A DNA stretch of 64,000 bases from Clarireedia homoeocarpa. Lineage: Eukaryota > Ascomycota > Leotiomycetes > Helotiales > Rutstroemiaceae. Below the pieces are notes generated by a model that saw only the letters and a program-made list of their open reading frames with translations, was not told where the DNA came from and did not search any database. Position 1 is the first letter of the stretch. Each line of letters opens with the position of its first letter. The DNA lies in the NCBI GenBank assembly GCA_001465935.1, contig LNKV01000070.1, positions 1 through 64,000 on the forward strand, given 5' to 3'. Shown here piece by piece: positions 37,893 to 47,671 of the stretch. A program made the translations under genes and the position numbers.

Positions 37893-37926
37893 CGTTCGAC
37901 TCGCGCCTGAGGGACATTAATGCCAA

Positions 37927-37945
37927 TTTTTTTTTAACTTTTTTT
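37927..37945 (+). terminator. Pol III oligo-T terminator of tRNA-Tyr
   Basis: A run of 9 T followed after AAC by a second run of 7 T, starting 12 nt downstream of the discriminator base. Confidence 0.85.
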
Positions 37946-38705
37946 CTTATATATATATATTTTTTTGGGGACTCCGAGGTTTGTGTCGTGGCAGCAAATT
38001 GAGATGACAGGGGTTAAGCGGAGTTAGCCGAGTCATCCGTAGCTCCGATGTGCTCTTGGTTACGGAAGTACATTTTGCCTTGTCAGATTCGTAGCAGCAA
38101 CTTAGTTGACTCGGATTTTCACCTCCTTCCATTTGGCCTATTGCCCCAGACAAATAACGGTTGAGGTATTGGTGTAATTTTTCTTGATAGCTTTCTACTC
38201 ATTATGAATGACCGGCCAATTATGCTACTCTGGAGGTCGCCTATGGTGGGCACTATTTTTTGTCTTGCTGCTTTCTATGGGAATGCAGTGTACAGGCATG
38301 TAAAGTTACAGGCCGTCTTCACTATCGCTATTACTTGCACACGACGAACCCCTCTCATACTTCATTACCGGCCTCTCTCGTACATCATAGCATACTCATT
38401 TATCGCTATTTTCTCTCAGAAATTGGCCAATCATGGACAGTTTAAAGTATCTGGCACTTCTATACTACCAGTCTTCAGTCAATCCTATACTCGCATGAGC
38501 TGGACAAATCTAAAATAAAATGTAACATATAAATTACTATGGTATACGATATATGGAGATCTAACATTGTAAGATGCAATGGTATCTAATGATCTAATAA
38601 TCATCGTCCCAACCGATCACAATACGTATAAACCCATCCAGTATCAAATTCCAAACTTTTTTTTTCGAGCCGAGTTCTTTCATTCGAAGGCTTTCGAGCC
38701 TTTCC
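37946..38705. other. Spacer between tRNA and small secreted protein gene
   Basis: Short TA repeats at 37949-37960. Open frames at 38.2-38.5 kb overlap each other without domain or bias. No supported gene. Confidence 0.5.
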
Positions 38706-39057
38706 CTAGTGTCCGCCAAACAGACCCCCAATTTCCTTCTCAATCTTCTTGACTTCCTTGTCGATAAGTTTCTCGGCAGGCTTCATCAAAGGGTGAACAA
38801 GAGGAGCAACTATCTTCTCCTCGCGTGCAAGTTCCGCATCGACCGTTGCTGCGGCGGCGTCTTCGGCGAGATCTCCTACAACGGGATATCGGCAAGAGGT
38901 GTCAGGAGCTCTCCGAATATACCCTCCTCACAGGTGACCTGGAGTTACGATTAGCTTGGATGGAGTGAGGTGAGGTATTCGAGGGTCTACCTACAACAGC
39001 TGGGAGAGCGAGAACCAAGGGAATCATGGCGATGATGAAGGCGGCTGAGAATTGCAT
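38706..39057 (-). CDS. Small secreted protein, cysteine-free
   Basis: Two exons, 39057-38991 and 38875-38706, give 78 aa. The 115-nt intron (GTAGAC...GTTGTAG) joins in phase 1 to keep one frame. The N-terminus MQFSAAFIIAMIPLVLALPA is a clear signal peptide with an ALPA cleavage site. The mature part, about 58 residues, has no cysteine. It starts with an acidic, Ala-rich piece (GDLAEDAAAATVDAELAREE) and ends with a Lys/Glu-rich amphipathic segment (LIDKEVKKIEKEIGGLFGGH). I do not recognise the family. Candidate roles (effector, cell-wall or surface protein, peptide precursor) are guesses. Both exons are too short to stand out alone; the support is the signal peptide plus splice consistency. 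An alternative acceptor at 38943 gives an early stop and was discarded. Confidence 0.68.
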
Positions 39058-39423
39058 GATGGCTGATTATGAGGGAAGTTTTCGTATATTTGTATTTGAG
39101 GTTGCTGTGCGAGTCTGAACGAGCTGGATGATACTGTTGGAAGTTGAAAGGTAGAGGTGATGAGAGAAAACTTGTTCATTGTGCAGGTGAAGATATTTAT
39201 ATACAAAATTTCGCACTGTATCTGACAAGAAACAAGCTTCTAAATTCCATCATCTCACGATGCGATTGTTGACTTGCATCTAGACTCGTATGTTAGCAAC
39301 CAACAACTTTTTGGGCCGAACTCATGAACGTGGCCCAGACCTACGAGGAACCGACTAGTGTACCAGACATTGAAAGGAGATAACGGCCAACCTTTTAGCT
39401 GAACTGCTTTTAACAACAAATGA

Positions 39424-39726
39424 TCAATTAACAACGGAGAAATGCTTTAAGTGCCAATGGGGTGGGGGGTCTTTCTCGCGAATTGCGATGTGTTTGTTGA
39501 GGTCAACTTCTTCGAACATTTGGATTAGCCTTATGATTAGATTCTCTCGACCACTTGGTTGATACAAAAGTATCATAAATACTCCTATGGAGAACTCAAT
39601 CTCAGACCGCACGTCCAACTGAAGTAGTGCTTTAACTTCCTTGCATATATTGAGTCTAATTGTATCTTCCTCCACATTCTTGTGATCGAGGAAGTCGGTT
39701 ACCACCCAAGCTAGTTCGTCCTAGGA
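39424..39726 (-). other. Possible short coding exon, function unknown
   Basis: An open frame runs from a possible acceptor TCCTAG (about 39720) to a stop at 39424, about 98 residues with balanced amino acid composition and regular hydrophobic spacing (for example IRLNICKEVKALLQLDV). No upstream exon fits the frame convincingly and I recognise no domain. It could be a gene relic or chance. Confidence 0.25.
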
Positions 39727-40420
39727 ACATGCGAGATTGCAACTCCATCTTTTTATCTCAAGCCTTTCTTTTGAAAAGGTTGAAATGCCATACAAAGGCT
39801 ATAGGGGAAACGCTAAAGTCTGGTTGATTTGCACTGTTTGATTTTGATGTTTATGTTTCGATAAATTTTCGCACCTACCTGGACCTGGCGACAAACTACC
39901 CAGCTTTGCCTCACCCAGTAGTAGGGCTACCATCATGATGGAGAATCTGTACAGCCTACTTCATCAATTTAAACATCAACAACCATTGAGGCTGATGTTA
40001 TCTTGTGGTTCGATACTCCAGAATTACTCTATGCATGTGCACCCTTCACTGGTCCGGTCTACACAATCAACGGCCTGCCTTATCACATTTGTACTGCCCT
40101 CACCTTGTGTATTCTGACCGTTTTGGACAATGGCTTACAGCTCAGCTCTTTCCCTCACCAGTTCTTGTGGCACAGTTTCCTTCACCTACCTTGCTATACC
40201 ATACTTAGCCCTGCCATCTCTGCTCTTCATCTCTGCATTTCTAGGTCACCTTGGTCCTTTCGTTCCAGCGAGCTCCCTGTCCGCCGCAGCTAAATGGATC
40301 AGAAACCACCATAAAGTTGCTTCCCATTTCCTTGTTCCACGAAACCCCACCTACCTCCTCCCCTCCACTCCCGTCTCCACTAACCCACAGGATCCACCCC
40401 GCCCCCCACACAAAAATTCC
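39727..40420. other. Spacer upstream of the 5S gene 3' end
   Basis: C-rich stretch with overlapping short frames, none supported. No RNA gene recognised apart from the 5S at the right edge. Confidence 0.5.
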
Positions 40421-40438
40421 AAAAAAAAAAAAAAAAAA
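40421..40438 (-). terminator. Pol III oligo-T terminator of the 5S gene
   Basis: On the minus strand a run of 18 T starts 4 nt after the 5S 3' end. Unusually long for a Pol III terminator, where 5-7 T suffices. Confidence 0.9.
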
Positions 40439-40442
40439 TAAG

Positions 40443-40561
40443 ACATACAACAGTGAGGATTCGCTGGTGGTCACCCACCCAACTACTAATTCACCGATTC
40501 AAGGCTTGTGTCTGGCAGAGCGGACGGGATGCCCATTTCTCCTTGATCTATGGTCGTATGT
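40443..40561 (-). rRNA. 5S rRNA: 5S rRNA gene, dispersed, divergent isotype
   Basis: 119 nt read on the minus strand from ACATACGACCATAG (40561 down) to GTTGTATGT. It contains the conserved GGGCATCCCGTCCGCTC and TTAGTAGTTGGGTGGGTGAC blocks, including the internal Pol III control region. Ends pair (ACATACGAC with GTTGTATGT). Helix II is TCAAGG/CCTTGA (plus 40541-40546 and 40499-40504), and the lower part of the IV/V arm is CGGTGA/TCACTG (plus 40491-40496 and 40451-40456). Both differ from the sequence usual in ascomycete 5S (GTGTGG/CCACAC in helix II) yet stay fully paired. A TATA element sits about 22-31 bp upstream, as in other ascomycete 5S genes. Dispersed 5S copies with divergent isotypes are known from Neurospora. 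Structure suggests function, not decay. Confidence 0.95.
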
Positions 40562-40582
40562 GACAGCACAGTACAAATCAAG

Positions 40583-40592
40583 TTATATATAT
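40583..40592 (-). promoter_or_regulatory. TATA element of the 5S gene
   Basis: ATATATATAA on the minus strand, 22-31 bp upstream of the 5S start at 40561, the position known for the upstream element of Neurospora 5S genes. Confidence 0.7.
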
Positions 40593-40686
40593 CTGGAGCA
40601 AATAGTATGGAGTAGTGATATGAAAATCAGAAATCAAGATTATGACGAGGAGAGAGAGTTGAAGGATTGAAATGGGACTAACTCAC

Positions 40687-40793
40687 CTCAATAGCTAGCA
40701 CACCAAGCTGCTCAGAGTAAATGCTCGTCTGACGGGCCGGCAACTTCTCGTAAATCTGGGGATTCGTTGTCGCAAGTGACAATGACTGCTTGT
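40687..40793 (-). other. Isolated exon-like segment, 107 nt
   Basis: Flanked by a strong acceptor (GATTTCAG) and donor (GTGAGT) on the minus strand, with an open frame in between when entered in phase 1 (KQSLSLATTNPQIYEKLPAR and onward to LGVLAIE). No partner exons are identified on either side; downstream, only the 5S gene is found. It could be an exon of a gene I cannot assemble, a non-coding transcript exon or a relic. Confidence 0.35.
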
Positions 40794-40799
40794 CTGAAA

Positions 40800-42543
40800 T
40801 CGGGCGAAGTTCATGTCTTATTTAGGCTCCTCTTCTCGTCCGATTCGCCATCTGCCTTTGGTCCTGTGCAGTATCGATGCATCATTCAGCTCAGGGCCAT
40901 TCTTATAGTGCCGTGACACATATCCTCGCCATCGGATGCGAAGTCCCATCTGATATCCATCTAACCATTTGTTTACTGATTCTCCTACCCTCGTTCGCCA
41001 AGTCTATTATACTTCACTTTCTTCCCTCCGATTTTTCTTCTCCTATGTCCTACTTCGCATTCTCCTCGCCCGGCCCATAATCAAGTCGCTCGCTCTCTCG
41101 TTCCTAGTTGATGTCCGAAAAAGACACAATGAAAAGACAATTAGTAAATCCCTTGTCCCATTCCATCTCATCTTCCTTCCTTCCATCCCCCAAAAGTATC
41201 CTTTCTCCCTTATTCCTCTTCCATAGCCCTGTGGCCAAGAGCAGCAGAAGAAAGACCTAGCCCCCCCCCCCCCCGGTCTGCGATCCTATATTTCCCCCAC
41301 CCTTCTCCCCCTCCAGCTCCAATCACAACCAACCCAAGTTTTCCTGACGACCACCACGAAACCCCCAACATAGAAGAAACCTTCATAGAAAAATCCAACA
41401 GCATCACGGAAAGTATTCACAACTTACCTATCTCATCCCATCTTGCCCGCGCGCCCACTCACTCACATCTATCAAAGCGGCACACTACACATCACAAGCA
41501 CACACCGCACCACACCACACCAGATGGAAACGATAATGATAATAATGATAATAAAAATAATAACACCAAATCAAATCAAATCAAATCAAATCAAATGTAC
41601 TTGCACTCTGACTCACTCTGCCCCTCACTTTCTTCTTTCTCTTCCTCCCACCACCACCATCTATATATATATATATATATCTCTCTCTCTTCTACACCTG
41701 AGTGTGAATGGGTACCATATCATATGTACAGTAGAAGGAACACATACTCGAGTAGGTAAGTGTAAATATATCTGACATGACGTTTTGCCTGTGACCTGAC
41801 AAATCTGATTCACTACCACACCGCACTACACCTCCTCCTCTTATATCTCAAGCAAGCAAGTAAGCATGTAGTATTGCACAGCACGCGAGCAAGCAAGCAA
41901 GCACGCACGCACGCACGCATTCAATCAAATCATTCACCACAACAGAATCGATATGCTCAAATGCTTACTTGCTTCATACTAGCTTCATACTAGTTTGCCT
42001 GCTTGTTTGCATGTCCATCTGCAACTACACTCCACCACCTAAAAAGCTCCGCTAGCTCCTCTCCACGTTTTTAAAAACAAACAGATACTGTGATAAACTC
42101 CATCCACCCCCTATCCCGTATCCCATCAACCCCGTCCACATTTTTACCATCTTATCGCCCCTCCTTTCATAAATAGATGGACAAATAGATTCCCAATTGG
42201 ATATCAAATAAACTTGTTTTGCACGTACATTTCCATCCATGCATTCCATCCGAGCCCATCCATAAAAGCAAAGACCTTCGCCAATTCATTCCCCTGCCAT
42301 CCATCCGACCAGCCTATCCATCGTACAAGCGACTATAACCACAGTCTTTGCTGTCGATATAATCCACCCCGAAGCCCCGACACCAATGCAATTAGCTTTA
42401 AAGATCTCAACACAAATGCAACCCCCATCTAAAAACCGCCCGTGGTATGTTTGATGTAATGTGAAGCCGAAGATGTAGATGTGGTTTCATCGCACTTTCT
42501 CAACTCAGCTAAAAATAACAAATGAAAATAAAATCTGTTGTGA

Positions 42544-42580
<37 letters not shown>

Positions 42581-42602
42581 ATGTATAGGTCGGTGAGGTG
42601 TA
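40800..42602. other. Repeat-rich spacer downstream of the cyclin gene
   Basis: Contains a C-run at about 41261-41275, a caaat array (41570-41597), TA and TC runs (41661-41692), an agca/acgc tetranucleotide array (41876-41920) and a (GT)n run of 14-15 units (42548-42578). The right part is the 3' UTR of the cyclin gene. No gene seen. Confidence 0.6.
42548..42578. repeat. (GT)n microsatellite
   Basis: 14-15 uninterrupted GT dinucleotides about 25 bp downstream of the cyclin stop codon, so within its 3' UTR (there read as CA). Confidence 0.95.
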
Positions 42603-44760
42603 TTAGTTTAGTATTCCTTCCCACATTCCCGGACCACCGAAACCGCCAAAGACAGGATGAATATTTGATTGTGATAAGCCGCGAGCAGCTTCAGCCGCAC
42701 AGCAAACTCTCTTGCGTCCCAAAGAAGTCGATGATAAAGGTTGCAGAGCAACTTGTGCGCCACTGCCATTTTCCATCATTCTTGTGGATCGCGATTTGAT
42801 AAAGTCATCTGACCAAGCACTCTGCTGGTATTGATTCGACAACATCTCGCGAACGTTCTCTTGTAGAGAGTTATCGATGGATTGTGTCCTGCTTCGCTTC
42901 GCACCAGCACGGTTTGGTGATTCCATTGATCTCGGATGACTGTGCAATTCCTGCAAGGCACGTGCAGCTTCCTCGTCTTTCGAGAAGTAATCCATCTCAG
43001 CCTCACGTCTGGCTAGAGGTGTATCCAAAGACAAGTCTAAGAAACCCTTGCCAACTGGTCCAGTATAGGACTCAGGCGACGAAGTAGGACCGCTCTCACA
43101 ACAATCTTCAGGCACAGTAGCAATAACAGCTCTGTTCTGCTTTTCACTACACAGCTTCGCGTACCGACAGCGCGCCTGAACATCCAATTTGGTTGAAATT
43201 GGCGCGCTCATCAACGACGATGCAGAGGAGATTGAAGATGAACGAGATGATCTTGATGAAGTATCCGAGACCATTGATTCCGGAGAAGAGATTGAGGAGA
43301 TGGAATTGGCCAATGAAGACCGACGGTGGCAGGAATATGCTTGAGGAGATGAAGTCAAGTGAGATGTCCATTTCTCGCTTGCCTGGGCACTGCACAAGTT
43401 TGTCGCTTGCGCCATGGCGACACTCATCGATGACTTACCGAGCATGTAAGACGCAGCACTCACAGCAGGAGTGTTGAATCCCGTGCTCTGGGGAGTCAGG
43501 CGAGGAGTGGGAAGGAGACCTAGAGCTGGCGCAGGTTTGCTGGAGGGATAGACAGTAGATGGGGATGGCTCCATGATATTAGGTGTATAATATTTTGGGG
43601 TTGGGGTGGATTCGTTAGAACCATATCCAAGGGATGATCGATCGATAGCCAAAGGCGTGAATGATCTTGGCGATGACGCGCTAATACTTTTGATGTTTGC
43701 TTTTGCGGACAATGACGGTACAATGCCATCAATGTTATCCAATTCTGGGTTGAGCTTAAGAATGATCGACTTCCAATCAGCGCATTGTTCCGCAACATGC
43801 GGACATGGAGCGCCTGAAGATGGAGGTTGCGACGGGGTATATTTGAGTACGATATCAGTCCAGCGTTGAAAAACAGCATCGGTGATATGTAATCGCCAAT
43901 TGACCGCCACAAGGAATGCCATCTCATTTTGATTAATTTCGAGAGTGTTCAATCCCGAAATCTTGCTCCATGCGCGCGCCGAATAATTCCGGTCCTGCAG
44001 ATACTTTGATGCCAAGATGAGAGCAGAGAGGAACATTCGTCGACCACACTGAAGAGCTCGAGAGGAGTGCATATCATCTGGCTGTTCCATGGTAAAGTCG
44101 GTTTTGGGTACGCAAGGCTTAATCAATATCAGGTAGTACAGAGCTACCTGGAGGGTGGAGTAACTCGTTCGCGATCGCTTCAGAGTTTCTTGTATGAAGG
44201 TGCGCAGAGGAAGAACTCCTTTGACACCCATTTCGCTACGGCATGTGACGGATGAAAGGGGCCAAATCGCTTCAACAATCTGAGCCGAGGAATCTGGGGA
44301 ATGGTTGAGCGCATGGACGGGGAAGTCAGGATATCATAGTTAGCTTACCGACGAGGCTGTCGACAAAATTGACCTTGCGATCAGATTGACGTATCAAAGA
44401 TGGAGGGCATCCTGTGCGAGTGGTAGATCCAACACTGGTCCTCCTAGGGTTCTGCCTTTGTTCCGGCGCAACCTCCACGGGTAATCTATGTTTCGGCCAA
44501 AATGTGGTAATGGGGTGCTTTTCGCAGACGCTAATAGCGGTAGTAAAAGAAGGTGGTGGCTGCCTTGTGCAGCAATAACTTTCGGGTATCTCAGAATCGG
44601 AAGACGCGTTGGAAATAGAAGTGTCGTCGGATGTTTGCGAAGCAGCATCCGACCAAACGGAAGAAGTAGAGGAAGAAGCCGACGAGGCTATGGAAGAACT
44701 GTAAGGACCATTTTGGTATGACGTGATGTAAGGCGGCGAATCTTCTTCGGCGCAATTCAT
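42603..44760 (-). CDS. Pho85-type (Pcl family) cyclin
   Basis: Two exons, 44760-44349 and 44293-42603, give 700 aa; the intron is GTAAGC...CCCCAG, 55 nt, splitting DSLV|DSSAQIVEAIWPL. An N-terminal Ser-rich region with PPPSFTTAIS leads to the cyclin box (about 130-290), with KVNFVDSLVDSSAQIVEAIW at its start and RRMFLSALILASKYLQDRNYSARAWSKISGL as the core helices. This matches the fungal Pcl/Pas1-like subgroup, partners of the Pho85-type CDK. The remaining 400 residues are Ser/Pro-rich with many SP/TP sites and a KRSRTQS-like basic patch; phosphorylation control is plausible but inferred. Members regulate polarity, nutrient responses or the G1/S step; which one applies here cannot be told. 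A very long upstream region (44.8-54.4 kb) precedes it. Confidence 0.87.
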
Positions 44761-45860
44761 TTTCGGGGAATATCAAATGTTTTTTGTTGCAGGGTGAAAC
44801 GAAGTTCTATTCGAGGTGTAAAACTCCAGTCGCCGTCTGTACAAAGCCAAAATCAAATCGATTAAACCGTTATAGACTGTTCCTGAGAGACCTTCTGACT
44901 AGATACAGGCCCGTGCAATAACGTGTTTGTCGTTGCAGAGCTAGATGATCGAGGGAGGAGGAGGAGGAGACTAGATCAAAGAAGAGGTCGAGATGACTGC
45001 TTCAAGAACGATAAAACCGGTAGACGATGACAATGTAAGACTGGCGACTGGAGAGGATGTGAGGAGACTTAGGAGCATGTTGACCTTTTCCGACGAGTGA
45101 AATGGTAACTGTTGAGATAAATGGTGGGCTAGTTTGGTGAAATCAAACCAGCTTTCCCATCGGCGGAGACGCCTCGCGACTTTGGATGAGGGGGAAGAAC
45201 GAAGCGGGTGTAAGGTGTGCCTTTTGCTAGATTGTGGAGTTGGTCAATCGAGGTATCGCAGCGTGGTATTTTTATATGTTGTGAGATGGGGATGGAAGTG
45301 TTATAAGCGGGTGATGGTTGGTGTTGTTGTTGTCATGGAACAAAGAATTGAGTGGAGTATGAGTAATAGTAATTTGCTTGCAGGCGAATTTAAGTCGAAG
45401 GCGACAGAGACATGTATGGGGGAAGAGGTTGGCTTTTTTTTGGCTTTTTCCAAATTGACGACTGCGGTACGGGTTCGACTCCGAGGTCACGACGACGTAT
45501 GAGTTATGAATTCCCAAGGTCCTAAGGGCAGGTAAATTTGCAGGTACAAGACAAGGCGTACTCGTTGGGGGTAGTCGTTGTGCGTCGGGCGGTGGTGGAG
45601 CAGTGGTGGAGTGGAGGTGATGGTGGTGTTTAGTGTGCGGTGGTGATAGCCTTTGAATTTAATCCAGGATGACTGGTTGACAAGTGGCGAGAGTGAATCC
45701 ACCCAAGCTAAAGCCGGTATCGTAGGGTAGGTAGGGTAGGGTCGGGCAGTGTTCCCAATACCTGCGGATATAGTACACCGTAGAGTAGTATCCGTGGAAG
45801 AGAAAGAAACGGAAAGAGAAGAGAGAAGAGTGAAGAGTCGGATAAAAAAGTCGGATAAAA

Positions 45861-45953
45861 GAGTCAAATAAAGAGCCAAATAAAAGAGTCAAATAAAGAG
45901 CCAAATAAAAGAGTCAAATAAAGAGCCAAATAAAAGAGTCAAATAAAGAAGCG
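45861..45953. repeat. 25-bp minisatellite
   Basis: About 3.7 almost perfect copies of a 25-bp unit (gagtcaaataaagagccaaa plus taaaa), starting near 45861, 45886, 45911 and 45936. Located about 1.1 kb upstream of the cyclin start. Confidence 0.9.
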
Positions 45954-46404
45954 TAAAAAAACCCGTGGTAAACAAAGGAGTCGCGTAAAACCAAGTAAAA
46001 GTAAAATAATGCAGGTAAATAAAGAGGTGGTCGGCGGTAGCTGATAGGTGGCAAAAGGAGGTAGGTGGACGGGACTCTAGGTAGAAGTGTCGCTGCTTGC
46101 TGGCTGCTGGCTGCTGGCTGCTGGTGTGTTTGAACTGGCGCCTGTTGGTTGGCGACCTAGAGAACTGAGAACTGCACACGGCCTGTGAGTCGAAAAGTGG
46201 TCGGACTGTGAGGAGGCGCTCTTTGTCGCAGGCTGGACGGCGGTAGGCGGAAGGCGGGTACGATATTGGGACGGTAAACCCCGAATCGTTCCAAGTCCCA
46301 AGGTCCGGATCCAAAAGTCCTAGAAGGGTTTGCCGATGCTATCAAATTAGGCCGTGTACTGTACGGTACGGTACAAGTGAGTGCGTGGTGAGCGAGGATT
46401 GAGT

Positions 46405-46475
46405 GTGAGTCGTGAGTGAGTCGTGAGTGAGTCGTGAGTGAGTATTGGCTTGTATTGGCTTGTATTGGCTTGGAG
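46405..46475. repeat. Two adjoining tandem arrays
   Basis: First gtgagtgagtcgtgagtgag units of 11 bp (about 46405-46445), then three to four copies of ttgtattggc (46446-46473). Confidence 0.9.
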
Positions 46476-47576
46476 TGTTGAGTCGCAATGATATGGACAA
46501 GTCTTGGGCTTTCCGTATGAGTAACTTTTGAAATCCCCGTACAAAACAAATCCGATTTTTCTGATGAAAATACTGTAGCCCTTTTTTTTTCCTTCTCTTT
46601 TTTTATTATTTGGGAGATGTTATTTTTTTATTTTCCGTTTCGTTTTCTTGGTCGAGAATCAAGTACAATAATAAAGAGTTGAGTTGAGATGGATGAGATG
46701 GATGAGATGAGATAATCTGCAGACTTCAAAGAGCCGCTGGTCTAAAGGTTCGTGGAATCATACATGTTTGACGATGAAGACAGAAAAAGAGAGCAAGATG
46801 CAATACAGGCGGGCATGGCCTCTATTTTGTTACAATTCTCACCCGTCCCTCGTCCCTCGTCCCTCCTCCATCCCTCGCATCACATCTGGGCCTGCACGCT
46901 GCCCACTGGACTCGTGTTAGCTAATGGCCTTTGAATGGCTTACAACTCTTCCCTCTTGTACGGTGAGTCATTGGAACCACAAGTCCTCTTCCTCCAATCT
47001 CCAATCTCCAACCTGGGAGATCCCTTGGATCCTGGAAAATCGAAAATCGCCAAATCCACTTCAAATCCTGGAATCGGGCTAAGACTGGTCCGGACTGGAC
47101 TGTAGCCCGTAGCCCAAACGAAACAAGGATCCCGCCACTCTAACCGGCTCTTGCCTAGCCGCCGCCATGATGAGTCGAACGCTTTCACCCAAAATTCCAT
47201 TTTTCAGCCACTCTTTTGCTTCCTGCAAATCATCGGCCACCATTCCTCAGCCATGAAAGATGGGAAAAAGAAATTGGTCCTTGCGGAGTGGCCATTCCAT
47301 TCCTCCATTCCACCCATTACAGTAGCCCCCATCATCACTCGAGGACAGCTTGACAGTAAAAAAAAACAACAAAGGGGAGATGAGATACAGCACAAAGCCG
47401 CCTTGACCATGCTCACCCGCCACGCCACTCGAGAATGACGCGGAAACGAGAAGAGCCTCGTATTTGTTAGTTCATACTTCGGGGCAAGACCTTTAATCAT
47501 ACAATTCTACAATTCTGCAATTCTGATATTCTCTCCCGACCCTTCGCCTTCTATGTGGCCTACTCCTTGGTGTGGG

Positions 47577-47671
47577 GTGTGTAGCCTGTGTAGCCTGTGT
47601 AGCCTGTGTAGCCTGTGTAGCCTGTGTAGCCTGTGTAGCCTGTGTAGCCTGTGTAGCCTGTAGCCTGTGTC
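47577..47671. repeat. 9-bp minisatellite (tgtgtagcc)
   Basis: About ten perfect copies of tgtgtagcc, with the last unit shortened. On the minus strand it stays open and would encode a Leu-His-Arg repeat, but no gene structure supports translation. Confidence 0.95.

Larger units (their letters stand above)
37772..37914 (+). tRNA. tY(GUA): tRNA-Tyr (GUA) with two introns
   Basis: Acceptor stem CCCTCGG (37772-37778) pairs with CTGAGGG (37907-37913) over all 7 positions with one G-U; discriminator A is at 37914. First pair C1-G72 is the eukaryotic tyrosine identity pair. The D-arm region starts GTCTAGTTGG (A box). Anticodon stem TCCGG (37800-37804) pairs perfectly with CCGGA (37824-37828); loop CTGTAA gives anticodon GTA at 37807-37809, followed by a 12-nt intron at 37811-37822, the usual place. 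Variable loop ATGTC. The T-stem is GCG (37834-37836) then, after a 56-nt insertion (37837-37892), CG, loop TTCGACT (37895-37901) and CGCGC (37902-37906): perfect 5 bp only if the insertion is removed. The B box GTTCGACTC is intact. A T9 terminator follows at 37927. Identity is secure; whether this copy is expressed cannot be seen. Confidence 0.9.

Noticed and set aside
38943..38990. Shorter intron for the small secreted protein gene
   Set aside because: Acceptor at 38943 leads to an early stop; only the 115-nt intron keeps one frame to the end.
40008..40022. GGTTCGATACTCC, B-box-like
   Set aside because: T-stem does not pair and no upstream cloverleaf arms fit.
45465..45500. B-box-like GGGTTCGACTCCG suggesting another tRNA
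   Set aside because: No acceptor, D or anticodon stems can be formed with the flanks.
45487..46314. Minus-strand frames of 130-141 codons upstream of the cyclin
   Set aside because: They run through the 25-bp minisatellite and other repeats; there is no domain.
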